This document shows positions 1 through 7,812 of a DNA stretch of 19,071 nucleotides, piece by piece (within the stretch, counting starts at the first letter, position 1; each line of letters begins with the position of its first letter). This DNA is from an uncultured Adlercreutzia sp. Lineage in GTDB: Bacteria; Actinomycetota; Coriobacteriia; Coriobacteriales; Eggerthellaceae. A program made the position numbers and the translations under genes. The notes under the pieces are model-generated. The model saw only the letters and a list, made by a program, of their open reading frames with translations, was not told the DNA's origin and ran no database searches. The stretch is taken from contig CABSMC010000045.1 of NCBI GenBank assembly GCA_902478715.1, positions 1 through 19,071 of the forward strand, read 5' to 3'.

Positions 1-2
1 GC

Positions 3-1493
3 GTCGTCTCCGGCGCTACCGGCGCGGTGATCGTGGCCCGGCTGCAGCGCTCTCTCAGCTGGGAGTCCGTGCTGGTATCCGTGGCCGTCACGGCGCTGAC
101 CCACGACCGCCGTTTCGGCCGCCGCCATGAGGCGCTGCTCAAGGGCGAGGCCCTGTTCAACGATGTGACGGGCACCGTGGTGTTCCAATGCTGTCTGACG
201 ATTCTGGCCACGGGTTCCTTCTCGCTTCTGCATGCGGGTGAGGAGTTCGCCCTCGATCTGTTCGGCGGCTTCTTCGGCGGTCTTGTCATGGGGCTTCTTG
301 CTTGGGGCCTTCTGCAGGTGCTGCGGCGCACGGGACTCGACAACCCCACGCTCCACGTGATGCTGGAGCTGCTTTTGCCCTTCGTCATCTATCTGGCGGC
401 GAAATCGCTGCACATCGGCGCGGTCATCGCCGTGGTGGCCTCGGGGCTTATGCTGTCCCTACTGCCCCAGCGCCACACGGCTGCCACGGCCCGCACCAAG
501 CTGCAGGCCCAAAGCGTGTGGACGACCTTGGAGTTCGTGCTGAACGGGATCATCTTCGTCGTGCTGGGCATGCAGCTGCCGCGCCTTCTGGAACCGGCGG
601 CCGAGGGGAGCTTGGGCGATCCGGCGACGCTGCTGGGCGTCGTGGTGGTGCTGACTCTCGTGCTGGAAGGGGTGCGCTTCGCGTGGCTGCTCGCCATGGA
701 CGTGAGGGCTGCGGCCGCTCGGGGCGACGGCGTCCGCAGCTGCTTTGCGCCCGAGGCTCTGCGCGGCACGCTCGCCATGGCACTGGCCGGCGCCAAGGGA
801 GGCATCACGCTCTCCCTCATGTTGACGCTGACGGCGAGTGCGGCGCTTTCTGCTGCGGGCCGGGCCACGCTCGTCTCTATCGCCTCGGGCATGATCGTGC
901 TGACCCTGGTGCTGGCCGATTTCGCGGTGCCGGCGCTTACGCCCTCGAAGCGTTCGGCGAAGCGCACCCGCGATCGGGTGGACGCCGAGATCGACCTCAC
1001 CCTGGGTGTGATGGCCTCCATCGAGGCCGACGCGCATCTCACCGGGGCGGTGAAGGGCGCTGCCGTCGACGCCGTTGACGAGCCGGCCACGGTCATCGTC
1101 ATGCACCGTTACGCCGAGATGTTGGAAGATCTCGCGCCTGCGGCATCGCCCGCGGCGGCGGCCCGGGCCCGTGCGGAGGTCGCTCGGGTGCGCGGCTTGT
1201 ACGACCAGCTGGACGGCATCGCTCGCAGGGCGGCGCGGTGGGACGAGAGCGAGGACGACATGGAGGAGGGCCCAGACGATCGCCCGAGCTCACGTTCCTC
1301 GGCTGCCCCCAGTCTGTCCGACCAGTTCCACCAGATGCGCGAGACCCATGACGCGGTGGAGGACGTGCAGGCCCAAGCTCTCGTCCGCGAACTGCAGCTC
1401 ATCAAGGCCATGGTCGCCGACGGCGCCATCGACGCCGCCCACGCCAAGGATCTGCGCAATGACGTCTACATCCAGCAGCTGGTACTCGACTAG
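3..1493 (+). CDS. Cation/proton antiporter, CPA1 (NhaP-like) family, 5'-truncated by window edge
   Basis: The frame is open from base 3, so the true start lies before the window; the GTG at 27 falls inside a membrane segment and is not a credible start. About 496 residues are visible. The motif GEALFNDVTGTVVF (about 50 residues in) matches the conserved acidic/Asn-Asp membrane segment of CPA1 Na+/H+ exchangers. It is followed by many hydrophobic helices, including one near GAKGGITLSLML, a stretch shared by this family. The last roughly 170 residues are a soluble cytoplasmic tail with an acidic, serine-rich linker (WDESEDDMEEGPDD) and a helical end with LRNDVY, as in other bacterial NhaP-type proteins. 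The expected role is exchange of Na+ or K+ for H+ at the cytoplasmic membrane for pH and ion homeostasis. Ion specificity cannot be read from this fragment. The downstream luxR has its own promoter, so this looks like the end of a separate transcription unit. Confidence 0.85.
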   Translation, partial: VVSGATGAVIVARLQRSLSWESVLVSVAVTALTHDRRFGRRHEALLKGEALFNDVTGTVVFQCCLTILATGSFSLLHAGEEFALDLFGGFFGGLVMGLLAWGLLQVLRRTGLDNPTLHVMLELLLPFVIYLAAKSLHIGAVIAVVASGLMLSLLPQRHTAATARTKLQAQSVWTTLEFVLNGIIFVVLGMQLPRLLEPAAEGSLGDPATLLGVVVVLTLVLEGVRFAWLLAMDVRAAAARGDGVRSCFAPEALRGTLAMALAGAKGGITLSLMLTLTASAALSAAGRATLVSIASGMIVLTLVLADFAVPALTPSKRSAKRTRDRVDAEIDLTLGVMASIEADAHLTGAVKGAAVDAVDEPATVIVMHRYAEMLEDLAPAASPAAAARARAEVARVRGLYDQLDGIARRAARWDESEDDMEEGPDDRPSSRSSAAPSLSDQFHQMRETHDAVEDVQAQALVRELQLIKAMVADGAIDAAHAKDLRNDVYIQQLVLD

Positions 1494-1506
1494 CGCTTTC
1501 TCCTAT

Positions 1507-1536
1507 TTGCCCAGATGGGAGCCAAGTCGGTATAAT
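1507..1536 (+). promoter_or_regulatory. Sigma70-type promoter of the luxR gene
   Basis: A -35-like TTGCCC (1507-1512) and a perfect -10 TATAAT (1531-1536) are separated by 18 bp. They begin just after the antiporter stop and lie 30 bp before the GTG start of the regulator, giving a short leader that contains the ribosome site AAGGAGGG at 1556-1563. Confidence 0.7.
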
Positions 1537-1566
1537 GGCGCAGATGACGTAGCGCAAGGAGGGAAT

Positions 1567-3024
1567 GTGGGCATCGGAGAACAGGGGTCGCCGAAGGACC
1601 GCGCGACGGACAGTGCGGCGGCTGGTAAGGAGCGCCGGCCGGCCGTGCTGCGCAATTTCGACATCTCCTATATCGGTGTCTGCGTCCCACAGATATGGAT
1701 CTACTGCATCGCCCATCGCAGCGACGGGGCCCTCGGCGAGGTCGCGTTGGGCGTGCCTTTGTATTTGGCCCTTTCGGCGACGATGGCCGTCGTTATGATG
1801 CTGGTGCTGAGGGGGTGCGTGCCGAGTCTCCGGCGCCTCGCGTGGCCCTTGGCCGTTGTGCAGGGGCTTGCCAGCGTCGCTTTGGTGGTGCCGCTGCTCC
1901 CAGCATCACCCTCAGCTTCGATCTTTTATGCGGTCGCCGCCGCGCTCGCGGGCGCGGGCGTCGCGTGGCTCTATCTGCAATGGGCGCCGTTCTTCGCCAG
2001 CTTGGGAGCCAAAGATGTCATCGCCTGCGTGTTCATCGCCATGGCTGCAGGCTCCGCGTTGAAGGTGCCCCTCGATATGCTGCCGGCTCCCGCTGCGGCC
2101 ATCGTGCTGGCGCTGCTTCCGGCCGTCTCGGTGGCTCTCGCGCGCCGCGCCGATGCCCGCCCTGTGCCCGCAGGGCGCCCGCCGCGCATGTTCCACGAGG
2201 TGAATCCCACGGCGATTCCCTGGAAGATTCTCTTCGGCGTGGCCGTCTACAGTTTTGCCATCGGGGCCGTGAAGGGTGTCCCCGTGCAATCCGACCCCGT
2301 GCCCTTCGTGGCGCTCACCGTTGTGCACCACGGCGTCGAGATCGTTCTTGCTGCAGCCATGCTGTGGTGGGTGCTCGTGCGCGGGCGGCTCATTAACTTC
2401 TCGGGGCTGTGGCGCGCCGTGCTGCTGTTCACGGCGGCGGCACTGTTCTTTCTGCCCGTGGCCGGCCCCGCGGCCGTGCCATGGTTGCTTCTCGGCGCCG
2501 GTATCGCCCAAACCCTCGTGGTCATGCTGCTGTGGGCCATGCTCGCCGATGTGGCCCACCATTCCACGGCCTCGCCCCTCGTGATCTTCGCCTCGGGATG
2601 GCTCGCCTACTCGCTACCCTTGGCCCTGGGCGAGACGGCGGGCGTGCTCCTCGGGCAGTTGGAATCTCCCGCGATCGCCGTGGCGATGCTGGCCTATGTC
2701 GTCACGGTGACGGTGGTGCTGGCCTTGAACGACAGCGCCTTCTCGCAGCGGCGCATCTTCGCCGATTTGGATGTCGCCGCTCCGGTGCCTGCGGTCTTCG
2801 AAAGTCTGGATGCGGGCTGCGAGCGCCTCGGTGCCGAGTGCGGCCTCACGGTGCGCGAGGTGGAGGTGCTCCAGATGCTCGTGAAGGGCCGCTCCAAATC
2901 TTATATCGCCGAGACGCTGTTCATTTCCGAGAACACCGTGCGATCCCATTCGAAGCACATCTACCAGAAGCTCGGCGTTCACTCCAAGCAAGAGGTGCTC
3001 GACTTGCTCGGTCTTGGCGACTGA
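1567..3024 (+). CDS. Membrane-anchored LuxR-family transcriptional regulator (12 TM + HTH)
   Basis: The 485-residue protein starts at GTG 1567, just behind AAGGAGGG (1556-1563); the spacing is short. The ATG at 1565 is in another frame, and longer in-frame extensions run through the antiporter gene, so they were rejected. About 30 polar residues are followed by roughly 12 hydrophobic segments (residues ~35-405), a linker, and a C-terminal LuxR/GerE helix-turn-helix (~427-480) with LTVREVEVLQML, ISENTVRSHSKHIYQKL and HSKQEVLDLL. Regulators of this build are abundant in Eggerthellaceae, and in Eggerthella lenta members of the family control adjacent reductase genes. By inference the membrane part senses a small molecule and the HTH activates the flavin reductase downstream. 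The ligand is unknown. The gene has its own promoter and a terminator at 3050-3072. Confidence 0.92.
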   Translation: MGIGEQGSPKDRATDSAAAGKERRPAVLRNFDISYIGVCVPQIWIYCIAHRSDGALGEVALGVPLYLALSATMAVVMMLVLRGCVPSLRRLAWPLAVVQGLASVALVVPLLPASPSASIFYAVAAALAGAGVAWLYLQWAPFFASLGAKDVIACVFIAMAAGSALKVPLDMLPAPAAAIVLALLPAVSVALARRADARPVPAGRPPRMFHEVNPTAIPWKILFGVAVYSFAIGAVKGVPVQSDPVPFVALTVVHHGVEIVLAAAMLWWVLVRGRLINFSGLWRAVLLFTAAALFFLPVAGPAAVPWLLLGAGIAQTLVVMLLWAMLADVAHHSTASPLVIFASGWLAYSLPLALGETAGVLLGQLESPAIAVAMLAYVVTVTVVLALNDSAFSQRRIFADLDVAAPVPAVFESLDAGCERLGAECGLTVREVEVLQMLVKGRSKSYIAETLFISENTVRSHSKHIYQKLGVHSKQEVLDLLGLGD

Positions 3025-3049
3025 GATGCCGCCCCGCATCGTCCCCCCC

Positions 3050-3072
3050 GGCCGCCACGGTGCGGCCTTTTT
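3050..3072 (+). terminator. Rho-independent terminator after luxR
   Basis: The stem GGCCGC (3050-3055) pairs with GCGGCC (3062-3067) around a 6-nt loop and is followed directly by TTTTT (3068-3072). It begins 25 bases after the regulator stop, so luxR and the reductase are probably separate transcripts. Confidence 0.75.
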
Positions 3073-3138
3073 CTTCGGCAACGCTTTCAGGTTTTGCCCG
3101 TATTCTCAATGACCTGGGGAAACGTCCGTATCACCCCC

Positions 3139-3212
3139 TTCGTGTCATAGGGGTTCTCCGCGAAAACACACCGTTCGTGTACTAGTCCGCCCGCCGGGCC
3201 GGGCCCTAGGAT
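3139..3212 (+). promoter_or_regulatory. Probable activator-dependent promoter with two direct repeats
   Basis: Two copies of TTCGTGTNNTAG occur at 3139-3150 and 3174-3185, with starts 35 bp apart. A -10-like TAGGAT lies at 3207-3212. The matching -35 position (about 3184-3189) carries no recognisable hexamer and is overlapped by the second repeat, the usual geometry for an activator contacting polymerase. The neighbouring LuxR protein is the obvious candidate to bind. No binding data are available, and the -10 call is weak on its own. Confidence 0.4.
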
Positions 3213-3278
3213 GGCCTCATCGGCGGCGAGCAGACGGCTCAACCGCCCAAGGACATAGGGAGACCCGAGGAGGACACC

Positions 3279-5186
3279 ATGAGCACTATGATTCAGAACC
3301 CCAACGAGATCGAGGCCTTCACGCTTCGTCAGCGCGCCCTCGCCCGTATCCATCGCAACATCGCGGAGAAGTTCCAGCTGAACCGCCGCCAGTTCATCAG
3401 CGGCAGCCTCGCCACCATGGCGCTCGCTGCGCTCGGTCTTTCCGGTTGCGCGCCGAAGACCCCGGCGGCCTCCACGGGCGATGCCGCGCCGGCCTTCACT
3501 CCCGGCACCTACGAGGCGACCGCTCAGGGCCGCAACGGCGAGATCAAAGTGTCGGTGACCTTCGAGGCCGACCGCATCGCCTCCATCGAGGCCGACCACA
3601 TGGAGAGCCGCAACATCGGCGATGCCGCCGTGCGCCTTCTGACCGACAACTACCTGGACACCCAGAAGCTCTCCGTCGATACCGTGACCGGCGCCACCCT
3701 CACCTCCATGGCCTTCGCCACGGCCGTGGCCGAGTGCGCCGAGGCCGCTGGCGCCGACATGCGCGCCATCATGAAGGGCGACGCCTCCGTGAACGCTGCC
3801 GAGCCGATAAGCGATGAGGCCGACGTGGTCGTCATCGGCTCCGGCGGCGCGGCGCTGGCCGCCGCCGTGACGGCCGCCGAGGCGGGCAAGTCCGTCGTCA
3901 TGCTTGAGAAGATGGACATCTACGGCGGCAACACCAACGCCGGCGAGGGCACGTTGAATGCGCCGGATCCGGAGCGCCAGGAGCCCATGGGCATCGAGGA
4001 CTCGCCGGACTTCTACTACACCCAGACCTTCGAGGGCGGCGACTCGGCGGGCGACCCGGCCCTCGTGCGCATCCTCGCCGACAACGCGCTGGACGCCGTG
4101 CACTGGATGGAAGACCACGGCCTTATCTACGAGAAGGAGGTCTTCACGGCCATCGGCGGCCTGTGGCAGCGCGGGCACGCGGTCGAGGTCGAGCGCAAGG
4201 GCGAGCAGGGCGGCAGCTACTACGTCTCCTGCCTGATGGACGCCGCCCAGGCCACGGGCAACTTCACCCTGTACACCGATGCGAAGATCGAAGAGCTCAT
4301 CGTGGAAGGCGGCGCGGTCGTAGGCGTGCGCGGCACCCGTCCGTCCTCCGGCGAGGCCGTGGAAGTGCGCGGAAAGTCCGTGGTGCTCGCCACGGGCGGC
4401 TATTCCCGCAACGCGGAGCTCGCCATGCAGTACGACAAGCGCGTGACCGAATCGATGCCCTCCTCTAACGTGTGCTCCTCCACCGGCGACGGCCTGGCTT
4501 TGGCCGAGGCCGCCGGCGCGGGGCTGCGCAACATGGAGCTCGTGCAGATTCACCCCTTGGGCGACCCGCAGAACGGCGGCGTGGCCACCTTCGTGGGCAA
4601 CTGGCTGGGCGTGGAAGACTACGTGATGGTCAACGACGATGCCGTCCGCTTCGTCCGCGAGGACGAGCGCCGCGACACCATCGCCGACGCCATCCTGGAG
4701 CAGCCGAACGACGAGATGTGGCTTCTGGTGGATTCCACGAACATCAAGGACGACCGCTTGGAGGAGATCGCCGACTTGGTGGCGAAGGGCCACAGCTTCA
4801 AGGCCGACACCATCGAGGACTTGGCGACTCAGATCGGCGTGGATCCCTCGACGCTCGCCGAGACCATCGAGGGCTACAACGCCTGCGTGGCCGCCGGCAA
4901 GGACACGCAGATCGCGCCCGGCAAGGAGCTTTTGGGCGATGCGGTGTCCGATCCCTCCTTCTACGCCTCCAAGCGCATCCCGACCATCCACTACACCATG
5001 GGCGGCGTGTGCATCAGCCCCGAGGCGCAGGTGCTCACCGCTGCGGGCGAGGTCATCCCCGGCCTGTTCGCCGCCGGCGAGGTGACCGGCGGCGTGCAGG
5101 GGGCCAACCGCCTGGGCGGCAACTCCTACACCGATCTGATCGTGTTCGGCCGCATCGCCGGCGCCTCGGCCGCCGCTGCCGCCTAA
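3279..5186 (+). CDS. Tat-exported lipoprotein flavin reductase (FMN-binding + fumarate-reductase-type FAD domain)
   Basis: The protein has 635 residues, from an ATG behind GAGGAGGA (3267-3274). The N-terminus has a twin-arginine signal (NRRQFI, R36-R37) and a lipobox LSGC with C57, so it should be an exported lipoprotein. Residues ~75-165 form an FMN-binding domain with DTVTGAT, the motif whose last Thr (T140) is flavinylated by ApbE in relatives. Residues ~181-635 are the FAD-binding/reductase domain: dinucleotide fold GSGGAA (187-192), then H425 (QIHP), R465 (ERRD), H571 (HYTMGG) and R611 (ANRLGGN). These four match the substrate and proton-donor residues of Shewanella fumarate reductase Fcc3. 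No CXXCH haem motif is present, so electrons must arrive from a separate quinol or cytochrome donor. The architecture is that of urocanate- and acrylate-reductase-like enzymes. The substrate is an unsaturated or otherwise reducible organic acceptor that cannot be named; residues lining the pocket differ from fumarate reductases. Confidence 0.9.
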   Translation: MSTMIQNPNEIEAFTLRQRALARIHRNIAEKFQLNRRQFISGSLATMALAALGLSGCAPKTPAASTGDAAPAFTPGTYEATAQGRNGEIKVSVTFEADRIASIEADHMESRNIGDAAVRLLTDNYLDTQKLSVDTVTGATLTSMAFATAVAECAEAAGADMRAIMKGDASVNAAEPISDEADVVVIGSGGAALAAAVTAAEAGKSVVMLEKMDIYGGNTNAGEGTLNAPDPERQEPMGIEDSPDFYYTQTFEGGDSAGDPALVRILADNALDAVHWMEDHGLIYEKEVFTAIGGLWQRGHAVEVERKGEQGGSYYVSCLMDAAQATGNFTLYTDAKIEELIVEGGAVVGVRGTRPSSGEAVEVRGKSVVLATGGYSRNAELAMQYDKRVTESMPSSNVCSSTGDGLALAEAAGAGLRNMELVQIHPLGDPQNGGVATFVGNWLGVEDYVMVNDDAVRFVREDERRDTIADAILEQPNDEMWLLVDSTNIKDDRLEEIADLVAKGHSFKADTIEDLATQIGVDPSTLAETIEGYNACVAAGKDTQIAPGKELLGDAVSDPSFYASKRIPTIHYTMGGVCISPEAQVLTAAGEVIPGLFAAGEVTGGVQGANRLGGNSYTDLIVFGRIAGASAAAAA

Positions 5187-5211
5187 GATCCCTGCGCCCC
5201 TCCTCTTTTGA

Positions 5212-5245
5212 GCCCCGCGACGCCTCCCTCCCTCCGTCGCGGGGC
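5212..5245 (+). terminator. Strong hairpin after the reductase gene, probable terminator
   Basis: Perfect 11-bp arms GCCCCGCGACG (5212-5222) and CGTCGCGGGGC (5235-5245) enclose a 12-nt loop, 25 bases after the stop codon. There is no clear T-tract on the 3' side, so termination may be inefficient or factor-assisted. Confidence 0.5.
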
Positions 5246-5327
5246 CCGCTGTCGTTCATCGGCGGTTTCTGTGGGTTTGGAAGGCGGCGCGATGATGAGG
5301 GCGCGCGGTGCGCTACACTTATGCGCT

Positions 5328-6008
5328 ATGGTTAACCTTCCCTACATCATCTGCTCGGTGCTGAGCTTCATCCCGGCTCTCGTGCTTCACGAGGTGGCCC
5401 ATGGCTATGCGGCCTACAAGCTGGGCGATCCCACGGCTAAGCGCTCCGGACGCCTTTCGCTGAACCCGCTCAAGCACATCGACCCCTTCGGCACGGTCAT
5501 TCTGCCGCTTCTGCTCATGGTCATGGGCTGGCCGGTGTTCGGCTACGCGAAGCCGGTGCCCTACAATCCGCGCTACTTCAAGGATCCGCGCCGCGACGAT
5601 GTCATTGTGGGTTTGGCCGGGCCTTCCGCCAACCTCGCCATGGCCGCGCTCGCCGCAGCGGTGGCCTGGGGCTGCTCGGGGCTCGTCGCCAACCCCGCCT
5701 TCGCCAACAACGAGCTGTTCGCTTACTTCTACGTGATGTTCCTGCCCACGTTCGCGCTCATCAACCTGTACCTTATGTTCTTCAACCTGCTGCCCATCCC
5801 TCCTTTGGACGGCTCATCCATCTTCGCCATCCTGTTGCCGCCGAAGTACCTGCCGAAGTACTACCAGATCCAGCAGTACGCCTTCCCCGTGTTCATGATC
5901 GCCATCGTGGTGCTGCCCTACGTGTTCAACTTCAACCCGTTCTCGTGGTATCTGGGGGTCACGGCCGGCAATCTGTTCGATTTCATGTTCCCGCCGTTTT
6001 TCTCCTAA
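5328..6008 (+). CDS. Site-2 protease-like membrane metallopeptidase, family M50
   Basis: From ATG 5328 the product has 226 residues and begins with a membrane segment (MVNLPYIICSVLSF) leading into the zinc-binding HEVAH (residues 21-25). The family motifs NPLKHIDPFGT and LLPIPPLDG, the latter with the third metal ligand Asp, follow, with about five membrane segments in all. This compact, PDZ-less build is the group commonly annotated as site-2 protease family near scpAB in Gram-positives; its substrate is not known. Start choice: an in-frame ATG pair at 5292/5295 has a better Shine-Dalgarno (GGAAGG, 5279-5284) but would add a charged, unconserved leader. At 5328 no Shine-Dalgarno is visible, while TACACT (5314-5319) lies only 8 bases upstream, so a leaderless message is possible. 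The gene heads an operon with scpA 15 bases on. Confidence 0.88.
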   Translation: MVNLPYIICSVLSFIPALVLHEVAHGYAAYKLGDPTAKRSGRLSLNPLKHIDPFGTVILPLLLMVMGWPVFGYAKPVPYNPRYFKDPRRDDVIVGLAGPSANLAMAALAAAVAWGCSGLVANPAFANNELFAYFYVMFLPTFALINLYLMFFNLLPIPPLDGSSIFAILLPPKYLPKYYQIQQYAFPVFMIAIVVLPYVFNFNPFSWYLGVTAGNLFDFMFPPFFS

Positions 6009-6023
6009 GAGACGGCGCCGCCC

Positions 6024-6815
6024 ATGTCCTACAAAGTCCGCATCGACAGCTTCGAGGGCCCCTTCGACCTGCTGCTTTACCTCGTGAGCCGCCAGAAGGT
6101 GGATATCGGCGCCATCTCCATCACCGAGATCGCCGATCAGTACCTCGCCGAGGTGTCGCGCATGGAGACCCTCGATCTGGACGTGGCGAGCGACTTTTTG
6201 CTGGTGGCCTCTACGCTGCTCGAGATCAAGGCCCAAAGCCTCATCCCGCGCGAGCGCGACGAGCTTGACGACGACTTGGCGGAGCTCGCGCCCTCCGAGG
6301 CCCGCGATATGCTGGTCGAGCGCCTCATGGAATACAAGAAGTTCAAGAACGCCGCCGCGGTGCTCCACAACCGCTTCATCGCCGAGGGTCGCATGCACAC
6401 GCGCCCCTTCGGCCCCGATGCCGACTTCCTCGGCCTCATGCCCGACTTCCTGGAAGGGGTGTCGCTGGACGCGCTGGCCTATCAGGCGGCCGCGGCCCTT
6501 GCGCGCCGTGAGGTGTTCCTGCTGGAAAGCGAGCACATTGCCGCCAAGCCCATTCCCGTGGAGGTGCACGTGCGCGCCATTCATCAGCGCATTCGCACGG
6601 CCAAGCACCTGCGTTTCTCGCAGCTTGTGGGCCCGGGCACCCCCAAGGATGTGGCGGTAGTGACGTTTCTGGCCATCCTCGAGCTGTACAAGCGCGTCAT
6701 GGTGAGGCTCGAGCAGGACGAGCTGTTCGGCGATATCGCGATCGACTACATCGAGGGTTCGGGCGATTTGCGTTTGGAAGGCGACGACGCCCTCACGTCG
6801 GTGGGGGAGGAGTAG
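6024..6815 (+). CDS. scpA: Segregation and condensation protein A
   Basis: The 263-residue protein begins with the ScpA signature YKVRIDSFEGPFDLLLYLVSR and continues with VDIGAISITEIADQYL and FLLVASTLLEIKAQSLIP, the conserved N-terminal region that binds the SMC neck. The C-terminal winged-helix part (VVTFLAILELYKRVMVRLEQDELFGDI) contacts the SMC head. ScpA is the kleisin of the bacterial SMC-ScpAB condensin, which compacts and segregates the chromosome. An acidic stretch (DELDDDLAELAPSE, residues ~79-92) lies in the linker. The length is normal for the family. It sits 15 bases after the M50 gene and 6 bases before scpB, consistent with one transcript; the ribosome site before its ATG is poor, suggesting coupling to the upstream gene. 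Confidence 0.95.
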   Translation: MSYKVRIDSFEGPFDLLLYLVSRQKVDIGAISITEIADQYLAEVSRMETLDLDVASDFLLVASTLLEIKAQSLIPRERDELDDDLAELAPSEARDMLVERLMEYKKFKNAAAVLHNRFIAEGRMHTRPFGPDADFLGLMPDFLEGVSLDALAYQAAAALARREVFLLESEHIAAKPIPVEVHVRAIHQRIRTAKHLRFSQLVGPGTPKDVAVVTFLAILELYKRVMVRLEQDELFGDIAIDYIEGSGDLRLEGDDALTSVGEE

Positions 6816-6821
6816 AGGCAC

Positions 6822-7802
6822 ATGTTTCAAGGATTGCAGGAAGACCAGCTGGCGGGCGCCCTGGAGGCGATGCTCTTCGTGACCGATGAGCCCGTGGGTA
6901 CCATCGCGCTTGCCGAGATGCTCGAGTGCGAGGTGGGCGCGGTGGAGGCGGCGCTCGTGCGGCTGCGGGATGATCTGGAGGCCCGCGGCTCCGGCATCCA
7001 GCTGCGCGAAGTGGCCGGCGGCTGGCGTTTGTTCACGCATCCGGCCTACCACGAGCTCATCGAGAAGTACGTGCTGTCCTGGGATACGCGCAAGCTTTCC
7101 GCGGCGGCCATGGAGACGCTGGCCATCGTGGCCTATACTCAGCCGGTGACCCGTGCCGGGGTGGCCTCGGTGCGCGGCGTGAACTCCGACAGCTCCATCA
7201 ACTCGCTGGTGGAGAAGGGGCTCGTGCGCGAGGTGGGTACAGAAGACGCGCCGGGCAACCCGGTGCTCTACGGCACGACTCGGGGCTTTCTGGAGAAGTT
7301 CGGTCTGCGCAGCCCTGCCGACCTGCCCGATTTGGCCGATTTCGCGCCCGATGCGGAGACGCGTCGGCTCATCACGGAGCGGTTGTCGGCCACGCGCAAG
7401 GACGCGGTTGTCTCCGACGAGCAGGCCCGCACCATGGCCCGCGCGCTCATGGGGGAGGACTTCGAGGCCGACGACGGCGAGGCCATGCTATCTGACGAGG
7501 AGCTGGCCCAGGGCACGGATGCGGCGGCCGAGGTGCTCGCGGACGCCCTGGAGGGGGAGCGCGGGGAGGAAGCGGCAGCGATAGCAGCTGGTCGAGCGAA
7601 GATTGAGGACGACGAGGCTGCCGAGGCTGCTGGGGGTGGCGCGGATACTGGAGCTGCCCGTATCGCCGTGCCCGGCGCTGCCGCCGACGCGCTCGGCACC
7701 GCAGACGCCGATGCCATGTTCGCTCGCGCCATCGCATCCACGCTAGGCGTCGTCGACAAGGTCGACTTCGACTCCCTCGTCTTCGAGACCGACGACGAGT
7801 AG
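6822..7802 (+). CDS. scpB: Segregation and condensation protein B with a long acidic C-terminal tail
   Basis: Residues ~8-175 are a normal ScpB: the first winged helix (LAGALEAMLFVTDEPV), the second (KLSAAAMETLAIVAYTQPVTRAGVASVRGVNSDSSI), and the closing LYGTTRGFLEKFGL. ScpB binds ScpA as a dimer in the SMC condensin complex. The protein is 326 residues, whereas ScpB is usually about 180-220; the extra ~150 residues (from about 176) are rich in Ala, Glu, Asp and Gly and look disordered. The tail ends with a more ordered-looking segment (IASTLGVVDKVDFDSLVFETDDE). It remains in frame and GC-rich like its neighbours, so a sequencing error is unlikely. The function of the tail is unknown. The gene starts 6 bases after scpA and ends 10 bases before the pseudouridine synthase gene. 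Confidence 0.93.
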   Translation: MFQGLQEDQLAGALEAMLFVTDEPVGTIALAEMLECEVGAVEAALVRLRDDLEARGSGIQLREVAGGWRLFTHPAYHELIEKYVLSWDTRKLSAAAMETLAIVAYTQPVTRAGVASVRGVNSDSSINSLVEKGLVREVGTEDAPGNPVLYGTTRGFLEKFGLRSPADLPDLADFAPDAETRRLITERLSATRKDAVVSDEQARTMARALMGEDFEADDGEAMLSDEELAQGTDAAAEVLADALEGERGEEAAAIAAGRAKIEDDEAAEAAGGGADTGAARIAVPGAAADALGTADADAMFARAIASTLGVVDKVDFDSLVFETDDE

Positions 7803-7812
7803 GTCCCCCGCC

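Noticed and set aside
1075..1566. In-frame upstream extension of the luxR gene
   Set aside because: It runs through the antiporter gene in another frame with an Arg/Ser/Pro-rich shadow translation; the GTG at 1567 has the ribosome site and promoter.
3087..4991. 634-residue minus-strand open frame opposite the flavin reductase
   Set aside because: It is a GC-rich shadow: His/Gly/Ala-rich with no domains, while the plus strand encodes a full enzyme.
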